Notes: generated from the letters alone by a model not told the origin. Shown: positions 44,826 through 53,047, counted from the first letter of the stretch. The stretch is 56,376 nt of DNA from Amycolatopsis coloradensis (GCF_037997115.1 NZ_CP150484.1:5254023-5310398), one strand, 5' to 3'. A program made the numbers and translations.

Positions 44826-45605
44826 TCAGGAAGGCCAAACGCCGCGTTCCCGAAGAACGTCACGCAGCAGATCCGGCCGGTCCGTCACGATCCCGTGCAC
44901 CCCGAGATCCAGCAACAGCCGCATCTCCGCCGGATCGTCCACCGTCCACGTGTGGACCTCGAAACCCCCACGCGTCGCCTGCCGCAGGAACGCCCGGTCC
45001 ACCACCTTCAACCGCCCCTGCCGCACCGGCACCTGCGCCATCGCACCCCGTGACAAGGCACGCAACGACACCAGCGGCAAGAACCCGTTCGCCCACATCA
45101 CCGCCACCGAACGCGGCCCCATCGCGGTGACCAGCTTCGGTCCCGCCAGCTTCCGGATCCGCGCCAGCCGCGCGTCGGAGAACGACGCCGCCGCGACCCG
45201 GTCGTATGCCCCGGTCCGCTCGATCGCCCGCACGAAGGGCCCCACCGCCTCGTTCGACTTCACATCGATGTTGAACCGCGCCTCCGGCAGCTCCTCGAGG
45301 ACGTCCTCCAGCCGCGACAACGGCGCACGGCCACCGACCTTGACCGTTCGCAACTGGGCCCACGTCTGCCGGGAGATCAACCCCGCGCCGTCCGTCGTCC
45401 GGTCCAACGACGCGTCGTGATGAACGACCACCACACCATCCGACGTCGCGTGCACATCCGTCTCCAGGTAGCGATAACCCTCCGTCACCGCCTGCTGGAA
45501 GGCAGGCAACGAGTTCTCCAGTCCTTCCAGGTCACCGAGGTGCCAGCCCCGATGGGCGAAGGCACGCGGGAGCGGGTCGGCGAGGTATGGAAACGGTTTC
45601 GGCAC
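44826..45605 (-). CDS. Glycerophosphodiester phosphodiesterase
   Basis: A 259-aa GDPD-family TIM barrel. AHRGWHLGDLEGLENSLPAF, YLETDVHATSDGVVVVHHDASLDRTTDG and the C-terminal VHTWTVDDPAEMRLLLDLGVHGIVTDRPDLL are all present, with the catalytic His pair and metal acids. It hydrolyses glycerophosphodiesters to glycerol-3-phosphate and an alcohol. No signal peptide. GTG 45605 is preferred over GTG 45620; the frame stays open to 45860 but there it is antisense to the zinc-finger gene. Confidence 0.92.
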   Translation of the reverse strand: MPKPFPYLADPLPRAFAHRGWHLGDLEGLENSLPAFQQAVTEGYRYLETDVHATSDGVVVVHHDASLDRTTDGAGLISRQTWAQLRTVKVGGRAPLSRLEDVLEELPEARFNIDVKSNEAVGPFVRAIERTGAYDRVAAASFSDARLARIRKLAGPKLVTAMGPRSVAVMWANGFLPLVSLRALSRGAMAQVPVRQGRLKVVDRAFLRQATRGGFEVHTWTVDDPAEMRLLLDLGVHGIVTDRPDLLRDVLRERGVWPS

Positions 45606-45630
45606 CCCACTAGTGTGCACTTTGGTCGTG

Positions 45631-45890
45631 GCCTCGGCATGATCGTCGGATGGCCAGCTAGGGTCTGATCCGTGAGGGAAGTGGCCGAACACCCGAAGAC
45701 ATCCGCCGAAGAGGTGTCCGAGCTCCGCCGCGCGGGGGTACCCAAACACTGCGGATGGTGCGGGCGGCGGCTCGAACAAGGCGGCAACGTCGGCAGGCGC
45801 CGCCGCTACTGTGGACAATCCTGCCGCCAGCGCGCTTACGAACGCCGCACCGCCCTCCAACGCAGCGGCCTCCCCGAAGACGCCGTCGTC
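45631..45890 (+). repeat. 260-bp exact tandem duplication, unit 1
   Basis: Every base of 45631-45890 is repeated at 45891-46150. The unit carries the promoter region and first 73 codons of the zinc-finger gene. The junction context (GTCGTGGCCTCGG before unit 1, GTCGTCGCCTCGG at the join) shows a short microhomology GTCGT. Confidence 0.95.
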
Positions 45891-45902
45891 GCCTCGGCAT
45901 GA
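45672..45902 (+). pseudogene. Truncated zinc-finger protein copy made by the tandem duplication
   Basis: 76 codons. The first 73 are identical to the intact gene at 45932, then ASA and a stop created by the duplication join. It keeps the whole zinc finger (C27, C30, C47, C51; YCGQSCRQRAYERR) and a full copy of the upstream region, so it may be expressed as a finger-only protein. It lacks the C-terminal helical half. Confidence 0.75.
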
Positions 45903-46150
45903 TCGTCGGATGGCCAGCTAGGGTCTGATCCGTGAGGGAAGTGGCCGAACACCCGAAGACATCCGCCGAAGAGGTGTCCGAGCTCCGCCGCGCGGGGGTA
46001 CCCAAACACTGCGGATGGTGCGGGCGGCGGCTCGAACAAGGCGGCAACGTCGGCAGGCGCCGCCGCTACTGTGGACAATCCTGCCGCCAGCGCGCTTACG
46101 AACGCCGCACCGCCCTCCAACGCAGCGGCCTCCCCGAAGACGCCGTCGTC
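45891..46150 (+). repeat. 260-bp exact tandem duplication, unit 2
   Basis: Identical to unit 1. This copy continues into the unique 3' half of the zinc-finger gene. The absence of any mismatch means the event is very recent, or an assembly artefact. Confidence 0.95.
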
Positions 46151-46315
46151 CTCTCCGACACCGAGATCGCCACCCTGCAGGACAGGCTCTTCCAACTCCG
46201 CTGCGCCGCCGAAGACGTCGTCACCGCGGCCGACGACGGCGCTTCCGTCGCCGAACTCCGTGGCCTCGCCGGCGAGATCGCCCAAGCCGCCAAGGACCTC
46301 GAACAACTCCGCTGA
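45932..46315 (+). CDS. Small zinc-finger protein with C-terminal helical domain
   Basis: A 127-aa protein. Residues 25-58 form a treble-clef-like finger (HCGWCGRRL...RYCGQSCRQRAYERR; C27, C30, C47, C51). Residues 73-127 are two amphipathic helices (DTEIATLQDRLFQLRCAAEDVV; VAELRGLAGEIAQAAKDLEQL). The finger plus basic tail suggests nucleic-acid binding, but no function is known to me. The same finger is fused to the sigma factor at 36893. GTG 45932. It converges on the recombinase gene with one base between them. Confidence 0.8.
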   Translation: MREVAEHPKTSAEEVSELRRAGVPKHCGWCGRRLEQGGNVGRRRRYCGQSCRQRAYERRTALQRSGLPEDAVVLSDTEIATLQDRLFQLRCAAEDVVTAADDGASVAELRGLAGEIAQAAKDLEQLR

Positions 46316-46316
46316 G

Positions 46317-47297
46317 CTACACGATCCCGTCCAGCGCCCGGTACGTCCGGTTGCTCGCGGCCGCCGCACGCTGCTCACGTCCGGTCGCCTCGATGTAGTT
46401 CTGGCTGGTCGCGAGGCTCGCGTGCCCCAGCAAAGCCATGATCTCGGACGCCGTCGCGCCGTCCTCCGCCAGCCTTGTCGCGAAGGTGTGCCGCAACGCG
46501 TGGAGGTTCGCCCCGACCGGCACGCGGTCGTGCAGGCCTGCCCACCGATAGCAGGATTTGACGAGGTACTCGAGCGCGCCGCGGCCGATCGGCTCGCCCG
46601 CACGATCCCGGAGGAGGGGAGTGGAGGGCCCGAACCGTTGCTGCGGGAACCGCCGACGACAGGAGGCCAGGTACTCCTCGATGATCTTCTCCATGATCGG
46701 CTGCACCGGGATCGACCGGTCGCGGCTTCCCTTGCCATGGACGTGCAGCCGCATCTCGCCCTGACGGCCGACCAGCGATCGCGCCGTCAGGGCCCGCATC
46801 TCGGCGGCACGCAGCCCGGCGACCAGCCCCAGCGCGATCACCAAGACGTCCCGCTCCGGCCATGGATCTCGCGTCCGGCGCGAGCCGTCGGCGGCGGCGG
46901 CGAGCAGCTGCTCCGGGGTTTCCTCACCGCGCAACGGTTTCGGCGTCAGCGGAGGCGCCTTCGGCCGGGCGACCGCGCCCATCGGATTGCCCGCGAGCAA
47001 CCCGTCGGACACGCAGAAGGTGAGGAACTGATTCCAGGTCGACCAGGCACGGAGCACCGAACTCTTCGCGTGGGTGTCCGCGAAGGCACCGAAGGCGTTG
47101 CGGAGCGCCTGGGCGGTGAGCATCTCGACAGTGAGTTCGTCAGGGGAGCGGTCCAGCTCGCGGAGTAGAAGTGCGGTGATGCCGGCGAGGTCGCGGCGGT
47201 AGGCGTCGGTGGTGTGAGGAGAATCCTTACGGGGACGACGTGCGGCGAAAAAGGCTTGCTGTGCCTCGGAAACCCTCATGAACATCTTGTACCGCAT
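46317..47297 (-). CDS. Tyrosine recombinase (XerC/integrase family)
   Basis: A 326-aa recombinase. The N-terminal SAM-like core-binding domain covers about residues 8-105 and the catalytic domain about 130-320. R163 (AGLRAAEM), K in HGKGSRDR, H266/R269 (HALRHTF), the LLGHASLATSQNY histidine and nucleophile Y301 are all intact, so it should be active. It does not look like a standard XerC or XerD. Starts at 47279 or nearby are possible instead of ATG 47297. A palindrome covers its promoter, and a dif-like site lies about 0.5 kb upstream. Confidence 0.92.
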   Translation of the reverse strand: MRYKMFMRVSEAQQAFFAARRPRKDSPHTTDAYRRDLAGITALLLRELDRSPDELTVEMLTAQALRNAFGAFADTHAKSSVLRAWSTWNQFLTFCVSDGLLAGNPMGAVARPKAPPLTPKPLRGEETPEQLLAAAADGSRRTRDPWPERDVLVIALGLVAGLRAAEMRALTARSLVGRQGEMRLHVHGKGSRDRSIPVQPIMEKIIEEYLASCRRRFPQQRFGPSTPLLRDRAGEPIGRGALEYLVKSCYRWAGLHDRVPVGANLHALRHTFATRLAEDGATASEIMALLGHASLATSQNYIEATGREQRAAAASNRTYRALDGIV

Positions 47298-47324
47298 GGC
47301 ACCGACAGTCTTACACTCGGTTAT

Positions 47325-47360
47325 ATTCTATTTCATGCATAATAGTGATTATGCATGAAA
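47325..47360 (-). promoter_or_regulatory. Recombinase promoter with overlapping 30-bp palindrome
   Basis: TTTCATGCATAAT (47331-47343) and ATTATGCATGAAA (47348-47360) form a perfect 13-bp inverted repeat with a 4-nt spacer, AT-rich in a high-GC background. On the minus strand a -10-like TAGAAT lies at 47330-47325, so a protein bound to the palindrome would cover the -35 and spacer and could repress the recombinase gene. Confidence 0.6.
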
Positions 47361-47420
47361 CGGAGTGATGGGTCCGGAGACCCCTCGCGGGGGATCCCGG
47401 TTCGCCCGCCGCTCTCCGGG

Positions 47421-47477
47421 GTGTCATGAAAGGGTTATTCAGGATGAAAAACGTCAGGAACGACCCTTTTATGACAC
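47421..47477. repeat. Inverted repeat with GTGTCAT arms
   Basis: GTGTCATGAAAGGGT (47421-47435) and ACCCTTTTATGACAC (47463-47477) are complementary with one mismatch. The intervening 27 nt include TCAGGA twice. Probably another dispersed palindromic element. Confidence 0.6.
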
Positions 47478-47824
47478 GTGGGCCACCTGGGCGGCGCTTG
47501 GGTCCGAGTCGTCGCCAGACTGGACGACTCGACAAGATCCAACCGTGCCTGACGCCTCCATTGATCATCAACGGCTCCGTGAGACCCGCATCGATTCGTC
47601 ACTGTGACGTATTGGGGCTGGGTGATCGGACCTCCGTTTCGCGTCGCCGGGGGTGCCATGGGTCGCCTCAGGAGATCTGTGGCGACCCGGTTCAGGGCGA
47701 GCCAAAGGGAGCCATGCCCGCATCAGGCGCGGCGAAGGGCGCTTTCGCTGCATGACATGCGACGAAGGACCCCTTCGCGCCTGCATCGAGGCCCCTCTCG
47801 ACCATCGTTATCCAGGTCAGCAAA
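47478..47824. other. Gene-free DNA left of the dif-like site
   Basis: No supported gene. Contains further palindromic fragments around 47734-47790 (GCGAAGGGCGCTTTCGC and CGAAGGACCCCTTCG). Short frames in all phases lack start sites and domain similarity. Confidence 0.5.
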
Positions 47825-47852
47825 AGTGCCGATAATGTACATTATGTCAAGT
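47825..47852 (+). other. dif: Chromosome dimer resolution site dif (candidate)
   Basis: The 28 bp contain GCCGATAAT, a two-base spacer, then ACATTATGTCAAGT. Compared with the actinobacterial dif consensus as I recall it, 25 of 28 positions agree, the mismatches being the first three. The two half-sites would be the XerC and XerD arms. It lies in non-coding DNA, as expected. It places the replication terminus in this window. Confidence 0.8.
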
Positions 47853-47922
47853 AAGCGCTCGGAACCCTTGCGCGGCCGCTCGGACTGCCGGCGCAGCTGA
47901 CTGATGCACGATTTGAGCCGTT

Positions 47923-48240
47923 CTAGGGCTCGCGTGAGCTGACGAGCCGGATCCTGACCTGATGATTATGGTCGGCATGGCCCATGACCTCGCCGACGAC
48001 AGTGTCTCCGGCAGCCGGCAGTGACGCTTCACGCGGCATCGACGTCACCTCGGCCAAGCCGACCGCGTCGGGCACACCATCGATCCGCACGAACACACCG
48101 AAAGGCTGGCGTCCGATCACCTCGCCTGCGACCGACGTCCCGAGAGGCAATGCCTCGATCGTTGCCGTCCACGCCTCACGGGCCCGCTCCGCGAGACGTT
48201 CACCATCTGCAGGCCAGCAGTACTTGGTCTCGAGAATCAG
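47923..48240 (-). CDS. S1-domain RNA-binding protein, 5' end unclear
   Basis: The C-terminal 80-90 residues read as an S1-like OB fold (LPLGTSVAGEVIGRQPFGVFVRIDGVPDAVGLAEV...VVGEVMGHADHNHQVRIRL). The frame stays open to 48372, but the part beyond about 48240 is antisense to the next gene and no in-frame ATG or GTG fits the expected N-terminus. The 5' end is therefore either a rare start or disrupted. Function of these small S1 proteins is unknown; RNA binding is inferred. Confidence 0.6.
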   Translation of the reverse strand: MILETKYCWPADGERLAERAREAWTATIEALPLGTSVAGEVIGRQPFGVFVRIDGVPDAVGLAEVTSMPREASLPAAGDTVVGEVMGHADHNHQVRIRLVSSREP

Positions 48241-48280
48241 TCGGCATGTCCAACACGATGGGCCGTGGTTCGATGCCCTG

Positions 48281-48799
48281 GTGATTCCACCCGAAGCCGA
48301 CCTTGCAGACGCGTTGACCACGGCCACTCGTGCAGCCGTCGCCGACCTGTTCCGCGACAACCCCGGCCACACGTTCTACTACATCACGCTGACCACGCCC
48401 GGCGAAGCGTTCGGCCCGGCGTTGTCGGCGTGGTCGCACGAGGCGCTGGTACAGCGACCAGACGCCGAGGATGTCCGCTACTTCTACGCCGATTCACCGT
48501 TTTCGATTGTTGGCGAGGAACATCTGAAGCCGGTCCGCGAGCTGTTCGCCGCCCGGCCGGAGGTGTTCGACATCGCCGATGACGATGCCTCCGACGCGGA
48601 GTTCGATCTTCGGCTTCGTGTGGTGGAGACGGCGCTGCGCAGGCTCTCTGACGAGGGGCTGTTCGGTGTCGGCGAAGCTCGCGAGAACGTGCTGGTTCTG
48701 GCCGAGGTCGTTCCTGACGACGAGGAGAACGTCGCCCGCGCTCGTCGGCTCAACCCGCCCGGGCCGGCGTTGAACGCTTGGCTGGCCTACTGGGCCTGA
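48281..48799 (+). CDS. DUF4303 family protein, possibly 5'-truncated
   Basis: About 172 residues. HTFYYITLTTPGEAFGPALSAWSHEAL, RYFYADSPFSIVGEEHL and LRLRVVETALRRLSDEGLFG match the DUF4303 pattern. GTG 48281 is the first usable start but lacks a ribosome-binding site; the first half-helix of the family may be missing. The region upstream is antisense to the S1-type frame. Function unknown. Confidence 0.65.
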   Translation: MIPPEADLADALTTATRAAVADLFRDNPGHTFYYITLTTPGEAFGPALSAWSHEALVQRPDAEDVRYFYADSPFSIVGEEHLKPVRELFAARPEVFDIADDDASDAEFDLRLRVVETALRRLSDEGLFGVGEARENVLVLAEVVPDDEENVARARRLNPPGPALNAWLAYWA

Positions 48800-48830
48800 A
48801 TCCTGCGTCGAATACCCGCCACAGCAGGCG

Positions 48831-49217
48831 ATGGAGTTCTACCGGCAGGTGCTCGGCGGCAAGCTGGAGATCGGCACTATCGCGGACTTCGGTTCACCGG
48901 ACTCCCCCAACGCCGACAAGGTCATACACGCCCAACTCGACACCCCGCACGGATACACGCTGATGGCTTGCGACGTTGACGGCCAGGTCGAGGACGTGCC
49001 GCACTCCCCTGGCAACAACGTCGCGGTCTACCTCGGTGGCGACGGCGAACTCCGCGGCCATTTCGAGAAGTTGTCCGTCGGCGGCGCGGTGACCATGCCT
49101 CTGGAGAAGCAGGTGTGGGGCGACGAGGCCGGCGCGCTGGTGGACAAGTTCGGGATCACTTGGATGGTCAACATCGCCAACGCTACTTCGCGTCGGGCGG
49201 GACCAGACGCCGGGTGA
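48831..49217 (+). pseudogene. VOC-family (PhnB-like) protein lacking its N-terminal strand
   Basis: A 128-residue frame beginning MEFYRQVLGGKLEIGTIADFG, which is the interior of PhnB/VOC proteins; the first 15-20 residues (first beta strand) that normally precede it are absent, and upstream in-frame codons do not supply them. The rest is intact (HAQLDTPHGYTLMACD; NNVAVYLGGDGELRGHFEKLSVGG; WGDEAGALVDKFGITWMVNI). Likely a 5'-deleted gene, though a short product is possible. Confidence 0.6.
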
Positions 49218-49369
49218 TCCGGTCGAACAGTCCCACTAGTGGCTCACTGCGTCCCTGCCGAACTTTGTCAGCGGTCGTTCGCCGATTGGGCCGCGAGGGA
49301 CGTCGCCGCGTTCCGCTGAGGGGCTCGCGCTAGGGTCGTCCTCCGGAAGCGAACCTGGGGGTTGCCGAA

Positions 49370-50209
49370 ATGTCCGAGAGCGCGGCTGTGCGTGTCGATC
49401 CGTCGAACGAGCGGATGTTGATGGCGTGGGACGGTGACGACGGCGCTCTTTGGGCGAAGCGCGCGCAGCGTTTCAACGACGGCGTCGCTGCTTATCGCGA
49501 CACGTTCTTCGCCGCGGCCGGCATCAGGCCGACCGACCACGTCCTCGATGTCGGTTGCGGTGCGGGTCAGACGACGCGGGACGCGGCGCGGTTCGCCAGT
49601 GACGGTTCCGCGCTGGGTGTCGACCTCTCCGGTGAGATGCTGGTTCTCGCTCGTCGGCTCGCCGAGGAGGAAGGCGTTCCCAACGTCTCTTTCGCACAGG
49701 TGGACGCGCAGATCCATCCGTTCGCCGAGGCGCGGTTCGATGTGGTGATCAGCAGGCATGGATCGATGTTCTTCGGTACTCCCCTGGCCGCGTTCTCCAA
49801 CTTGGCCAGGGCGACCCGGCCTGGTGGCCGTGTGGTCCTGCTGACGTGGCAGCCGTTGCGGCTCAACGAGTGGATCACCACGTTCCGGACGATCTTCGCG
49901 GCGGGTCGTGCGGTGCCGTCGTCGGATCTCGCGCTGAGCGACCCGGCCGAGACCGAGAGATTGCTGGTGTCGGCCGGGTACTCCGACGTCCGGTGTACCG
50001 CGGTGAACAAGCCGATGTACTTCGGCCGCGACGTGGATGATGCGGCCGAGTTCATCGTCGAGCAGCATGGTGGCCGGTTGAGCGACCTGGATGAGGCCGC
50101 TCGCGCCGCGGCTGTGGATGCCTTGCGAGCCGATCTCGCCGAGCACCAGACCGACCGAGGCGTTTTCTACGGCTCGGCGGCCTGGCTCGTCGAGGCTCGG
50201 CGTCCTTGA
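49370..50209 (+). CDS. Class I SAM-dependent methyltransferase
   Basis: A 279-aa protein. SAM motif I VLDVGCGAGQTTRDAARF, post-I LGVDLSGEML and motif III RATRPGGRVVLLTW are intact, of the methyltransferase-11/25 type. Substrate unknown. ATG 49370. First intact gene to the right of the dif-like site. Confidence 0.87.
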   Translation: MSESAAVRVDPSNERMLMAWDGDDGALWAKRAQRFNDGVAAYRDTFFAAAGIRPTDHVLDVGCGAGQTTRDAARFASDGSALGVDLSGEMLVLARRLAEEEGVPNVSFAQVDAQIHPFAEARFDVVISRHGSMFFGTPLAAFSNLARATRPGGRVVLLTWQPLRLNEWITTFRTIFAAGRAVPSSDLALSDPAETERLLVSAGYSDVRCTAVNKPMYFGRDVDDAAEFIVEQHGGRLSDLDEAARAAAVDALRADLAEHQTDRGVFYGSAAWLVEARRP

Positions 50210-50210
50210 G

Positions 50211-50852
50211 CTACTGCTTGCGGGCGATCAAGTAGGCCTGTGGCGTGCTTTCGAATTCCTCGGACGGCTCACGGACGAGGGTGGAGAGCACGCTGAACTT
50301 CGCCTCCCCCAGCTGTTCGGTGATCTTCTCGGGTGGCAGGCGGTAGGCGTCGCAGGTGATGTCGTGCCCGTACGCGTGTTCGATGTGGCGTATTTCGTCG
50401 CCGACCTGGAAGGCCACGAGCAGGTGGCCGCCCGGGGCGAGGATCCGGTGGAAGTCGGCGAAGATCTCCGGTAGCCGCTCTCGCGGTGTGTGGATGATGG
50501 AGTACCACGCGACGACGCCGGCCAATGCACCGTCCTCAATGGACAAGCCGGGCATCTCCCCGACCTGGAAGTCCAGGTGCGGATACGATTTGCGGGCGAC
50601 GGCGACCATCTCCGGCGAGAGGTCGACGCCATGGATGTCGAGGCCCAGCTGGTGGAGGTACTCGGTGATGCGGCCGGGTCCGCAGCCGATTTCGGCGACG
50701 CGGCCGCCGCCGGCGGCCTGGACGAGTTCGGCGTAGGCACCGAGCACGGCCCGGTCCCAGGTGGAGCCGGCGAGGTGGTCGCGGAGGAGTTCGGCGTAGT
50801 CGGCCGCGACCGTGTCGTAGGCGGTGCGGGTGGTTTGGAGGTAGTCGGTCAC
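50211..50852 (-). CDS. Class I SAM-dependent methyltransferase
   Basis: A 213-aa protein. Motif I RVAEIGCGPGRITEYL, HGVDLSPEMV and LAPGGHLLVAFQVGDE mark a small-molecule methyltransferase. GTG 50852 fits the family N-terminus (DYLQTTRTAYDTVAADYAEL) and lies 10 bp after the upstream gene's stop. Convergent with the previous methyltransferase gene, one base apart. Substrate unknown. Confidence 0.87.
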   Translation of the reverse strand: MTDYLQTTRTAYDTVAADYAELLRDHLAGSTWDRAVLGAYAELVQAAGGGRVAEIGCGPGRITEYLHQLGLDIHGVDLSPEMVAVARKSYPHLDFQVGEMPGLSIEDGALAGVVAWYSIIHTPRERLPEIFADFHRILAPGGHLLVAFQVGDEIRHIEHAYGHDITCDAYRLPPEKITEQLGEAKFSVLSTLVREPSEEFESTPQAYLIARKQ

Positions 50853-50862
50853 GGCGGCGACC

Positions 50863-51621
50863 CTAGACCCGAGCACCGACAACAATCGTCGCGTACAGCG
50901 CTTCGTCGGTGACCACTTCGGGGATCAATCCGTTGTGTGCCATGGCTTCCGCGGTGCTCACGGCCTGGCTTTCGCCGGTTTCGATCAGCAGGTGCCCGCC
51001 TGGTGCGAGCCATTGTGGGGCTTCGGCGGCGACGCGGCGGTGGACGTCGACCCCGTCGTGCCCGCCGTCGAGGGCGACGCGGGGTTCGTGGTCGCGTGCT
51101 TCGGGCGGCATCATCGCGATGGCGTCGGTGGGGACGTACGGGGCGTTGACGACCAGGATGTCGACGCGGCCCCGTAGCGTCGAGGGTAGTGGTGTGTAGA
51201 GGTCGCCTTCGAAGACCTCTCCCCTGGCTTGGGCGACGTTGATGCGGGCGCAGCGGACTGCGGCGGGCTCGATGTCGGCCGCGTAGAGCCGGATGTCGCC
51301 GAGTTCGGCGGCGATGGCGGCGCCGAGCGCGCCGGTGCCGCAGCAGAGGTCGAGGACGACCGCTTCTGGTCCGGCGAGGGTGACGGCGTGGCGGACGAGG
51401 AGTTCTGATCGTTGCCGTGGCACGAAGACGCCGGGTTCGACGGTGATGCGCAGTCCGTGGAATTCCGCCCAGCCGAGGATGACTTCGAGCGGTTCGCCGT
51501 CGATGCGGCGCTGGACCATGGTGTCGAGTTCGTCGGGGGTGCGGGCTTCGGTGGTGATCAGGCGGGCTTCGTCTTCGGCGAAGACGCATCCTGCGGCTCG
51601 GAGCCTTTCGACGACGGTCAC
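50863..51621 (-). CDS. Putative protein N5-glutamine methyltransferase (PrmC-related)
   Basis: A 252-aa protein. VLDLCCGTGALGAAIAAEL is motif I, and VVNAPYVP stands where HemK/PrmC enzymes have NPPY. The FVPRQRSELLVRHAV block is typical of the PrmC-related actinobacterial group. It may methylate a glutamine of a protein, but the N-A-P-Y variant leaves the substrate open. Its start overlaps the upstream stop by 4 bp (ATGA). Confidence 0.83.
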   Translation of the reverse strand: MTVVERLRAAGCVFAEDEARLITTEARTPDELDTMVQRRIDGEPLEVILGWAEFHGLRITVEPGVFVPRQRSELLVRHAVTLAGPEAVVLDLCCGTGALGAAIAAELGDIRLYAADIEPAAVRCARINVAQARGEVFEGDLYTPLPSTLRGRVDILVVNAPYVPTDAIAMMPPEARDHEPRVALDGGHDGVDVHRRVAAEAPQWLAPGGHLLIETGESQAVSTAEAMAHNGLIPEVVTDEALYATIVVGARV

Positions 51622-52385
51622 TGGTCTCGCAGTCTGGCGAGGATTCCGTCGAGGGCCTGGCGGACGGTGTCGGGGACGCCGTTGGTGCGCAGGTCGGTGA
51701 GGAACTGTTCGTTGAGCCCGCCGGGGGTCATGTGTTTGCCGGTGAGGGTTTCGAGGGAGCCGCTCTGCTGGACGAGGGAGTGTCCGAGCTGGCCGAAGAT
51801 GTGGCTGGTGAAGGCGGTCGCCGTGGTGTCCTCGATGCCTTGGTCGGTCATCCAGGCGGCGATGGTGCCGAGGTAGTCGAGGTGGGCGGCGAAGGTGGCC
51901 GTGGCGCCACTGAAGACGTCGAGGTCCGTCTCGTCGGCGGGGACGACGCTGCCGCCGATGCTGTCGAAGAGGGCTCGGGCTTCGGGGTTGTCGGGGTACA
52001 TCGCGGTGAGGCTTTGGCGGCGCGCGGCCGGGGGCAGGGGAATGCTCCGGACGACTTCGCGGGCGGGGGCGGCCCAGTCGCGCAGCCGGTCGAGAGGGAC
52101 GCCGGCGAGGGCGCTGATCAGGACGTGGTCGGGCCGGAAGGTGAGGTCTCGAAGGACTTCTTCGGCGATCGGCGGGCGGACGGCGAGAACGATGGTCGTG
52201 GCGCTGTCGAGGACGGCTTGGTTGCTGTCGCGGACTTCGACGTTGGCGAAGCGTGCCGAGAGTTCTTGGCCGACGCTGCGGCTGCGGGGTGAGAGGAAGA
52301 CCGAGGGCGGGTCGGTGATGTCCTTGCTGAGGCCTTCGACGATGGCGGCGGTGATCTCGCCCGCGCCGACGAATCCGTATTCCAT
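51618..52385 (-). CDS. Pyrroline-5-carboxylate reductase-like protein
   Basis: A 255-aa ProC-family protein. The N-terminal dinucleotide motif reads MEYGFVGAGEITAAIVEGL, then TTIVLAVRPPIAEEVL, and the C-terminal helical dimer domain carries GLNEQFLTDL. ProC reduces pyrroline-5-carboxylate to proline, but this sequence is divergent and the usual C-terminal motif is altered, so another imine or enoyl substrate is possible. ATG 52385, two bases after the DinB stop. Confidence 0.8.
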   Translation of the reverse strand: MEYGFVGAGEITAAIVEGLSKDITDPPSVFLSPRSRSVGQELSARFANVEVRDSNQAVLDSATTIVLAVRPPIAEEVLRDLTFRPDHVLISALAGVPLDRLRDWAAPAREVVRSIPLPPAARRQSLTAMYPDNPEARALFDSIGGSVVPADETDLDVFSGATATFAAHLDYLGTIAAWMTDQGIEDTTATAFTSHIFGQLGHSLVQQSGSLETLTGKHMTPGGLNEQFLTDLRTNGVPDTVRQALDGILARLRDQ

Positions 52386-52387
52386 GG

Positions 52388-52903
52388 TCAGGCTCCCGTG
52401 TGGCCGTCGACGCGTTCGCGGATGAGGTCGGCGTGGCCGTTGTGGCGGGCGTATTCGCCGATCATGTGGAGGTAGAGCATGCGCAGCGAGAACGGGTTCC
52501 CGCCGAGGTCGAAGGTGTCGTCGAGGGATCCTTCGGCGGCGGCTTCGTCGGCGAGCCGGATCTCGTCCAGGAGGATGTCGTACGCCTCTTCGGCTTTGGC
52601 GGAGTCGAGGGCTTCGAAGTCGTGGTCCTTGCCGAGGGCGGGGTCGTAGAGGGGTTCGATGTCCTGTGCGGCGTAGCGCAGGCGGAACCAGAAGCGTTCG
52701 ACCTTGGCGAGGTGCCGGACGAGGCCGAGCAGGGTCATGTTCGACGGCGGGACCGATGCCGTGGCGAGCTGTTCTCCGGTGAGGCCGGCGAGTTTGTGGA
52801 GGAAGGTGCTGCGGTGCCAGGCCAGCAGGGAGGGCAGGAGGGTCCGCTCGTCGGCGGCGGTGTCGCCGGACGGCCGGGTCACCTCGGGGGCGGTCCATGT
52901 CAT
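52388..52903 (-). CDS. DinB/DUF664 family protein
   Basis: A 171-aa four-helix-bundle protein of the mycothiol-transferase-like DinB/DUF664 group. LLAWHRSTFLHKL, GLVRHLAKVERFWF and YLHMIGEYARHNGHADLIRE provide the three histidines of the metal site. Members may be thiol-dependent transferases (mycothiol in this phylum). ATG 52903. First gene of a four-gene leftward operon. Confidence 0.87.
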   Translation of the reverse strand: MTWTAPEVTRPSGDTAADERTLLPSLLAWHRSTFLHKLAGLTGEQLATASVPPSNMTLLGLVRHLAKVERFWFRLRYAAQDIEPLYDPALGKDHDFEALDSAKAEEAYDILLDEIRLADEAAAEGSLDDTFDLGGNPFSLRMLYLHMIGEYARHNGHADLIRERVDGHTGA

Positions 52904-53047
52904 AGCGGCGATCATGCCATCGGGTGACGTGGGGTTCGTGGTGCGCCCGCTGGGGTGAGCGGGGTCACGTGACGGCTGCTGAATCCTTTCGCGAGGGTCG
53001 CGGCTCTTGTAGGGGCCGGGACAAGCTCGGCGCAGGAGGAGGTTGTC

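Noticed and set aside
47421..47477. Second recombination (att) site for the recombinase
   Set aside because: The arms form a hairpin of the dispersed-repeat kind and share no sequence with the dif-like site.
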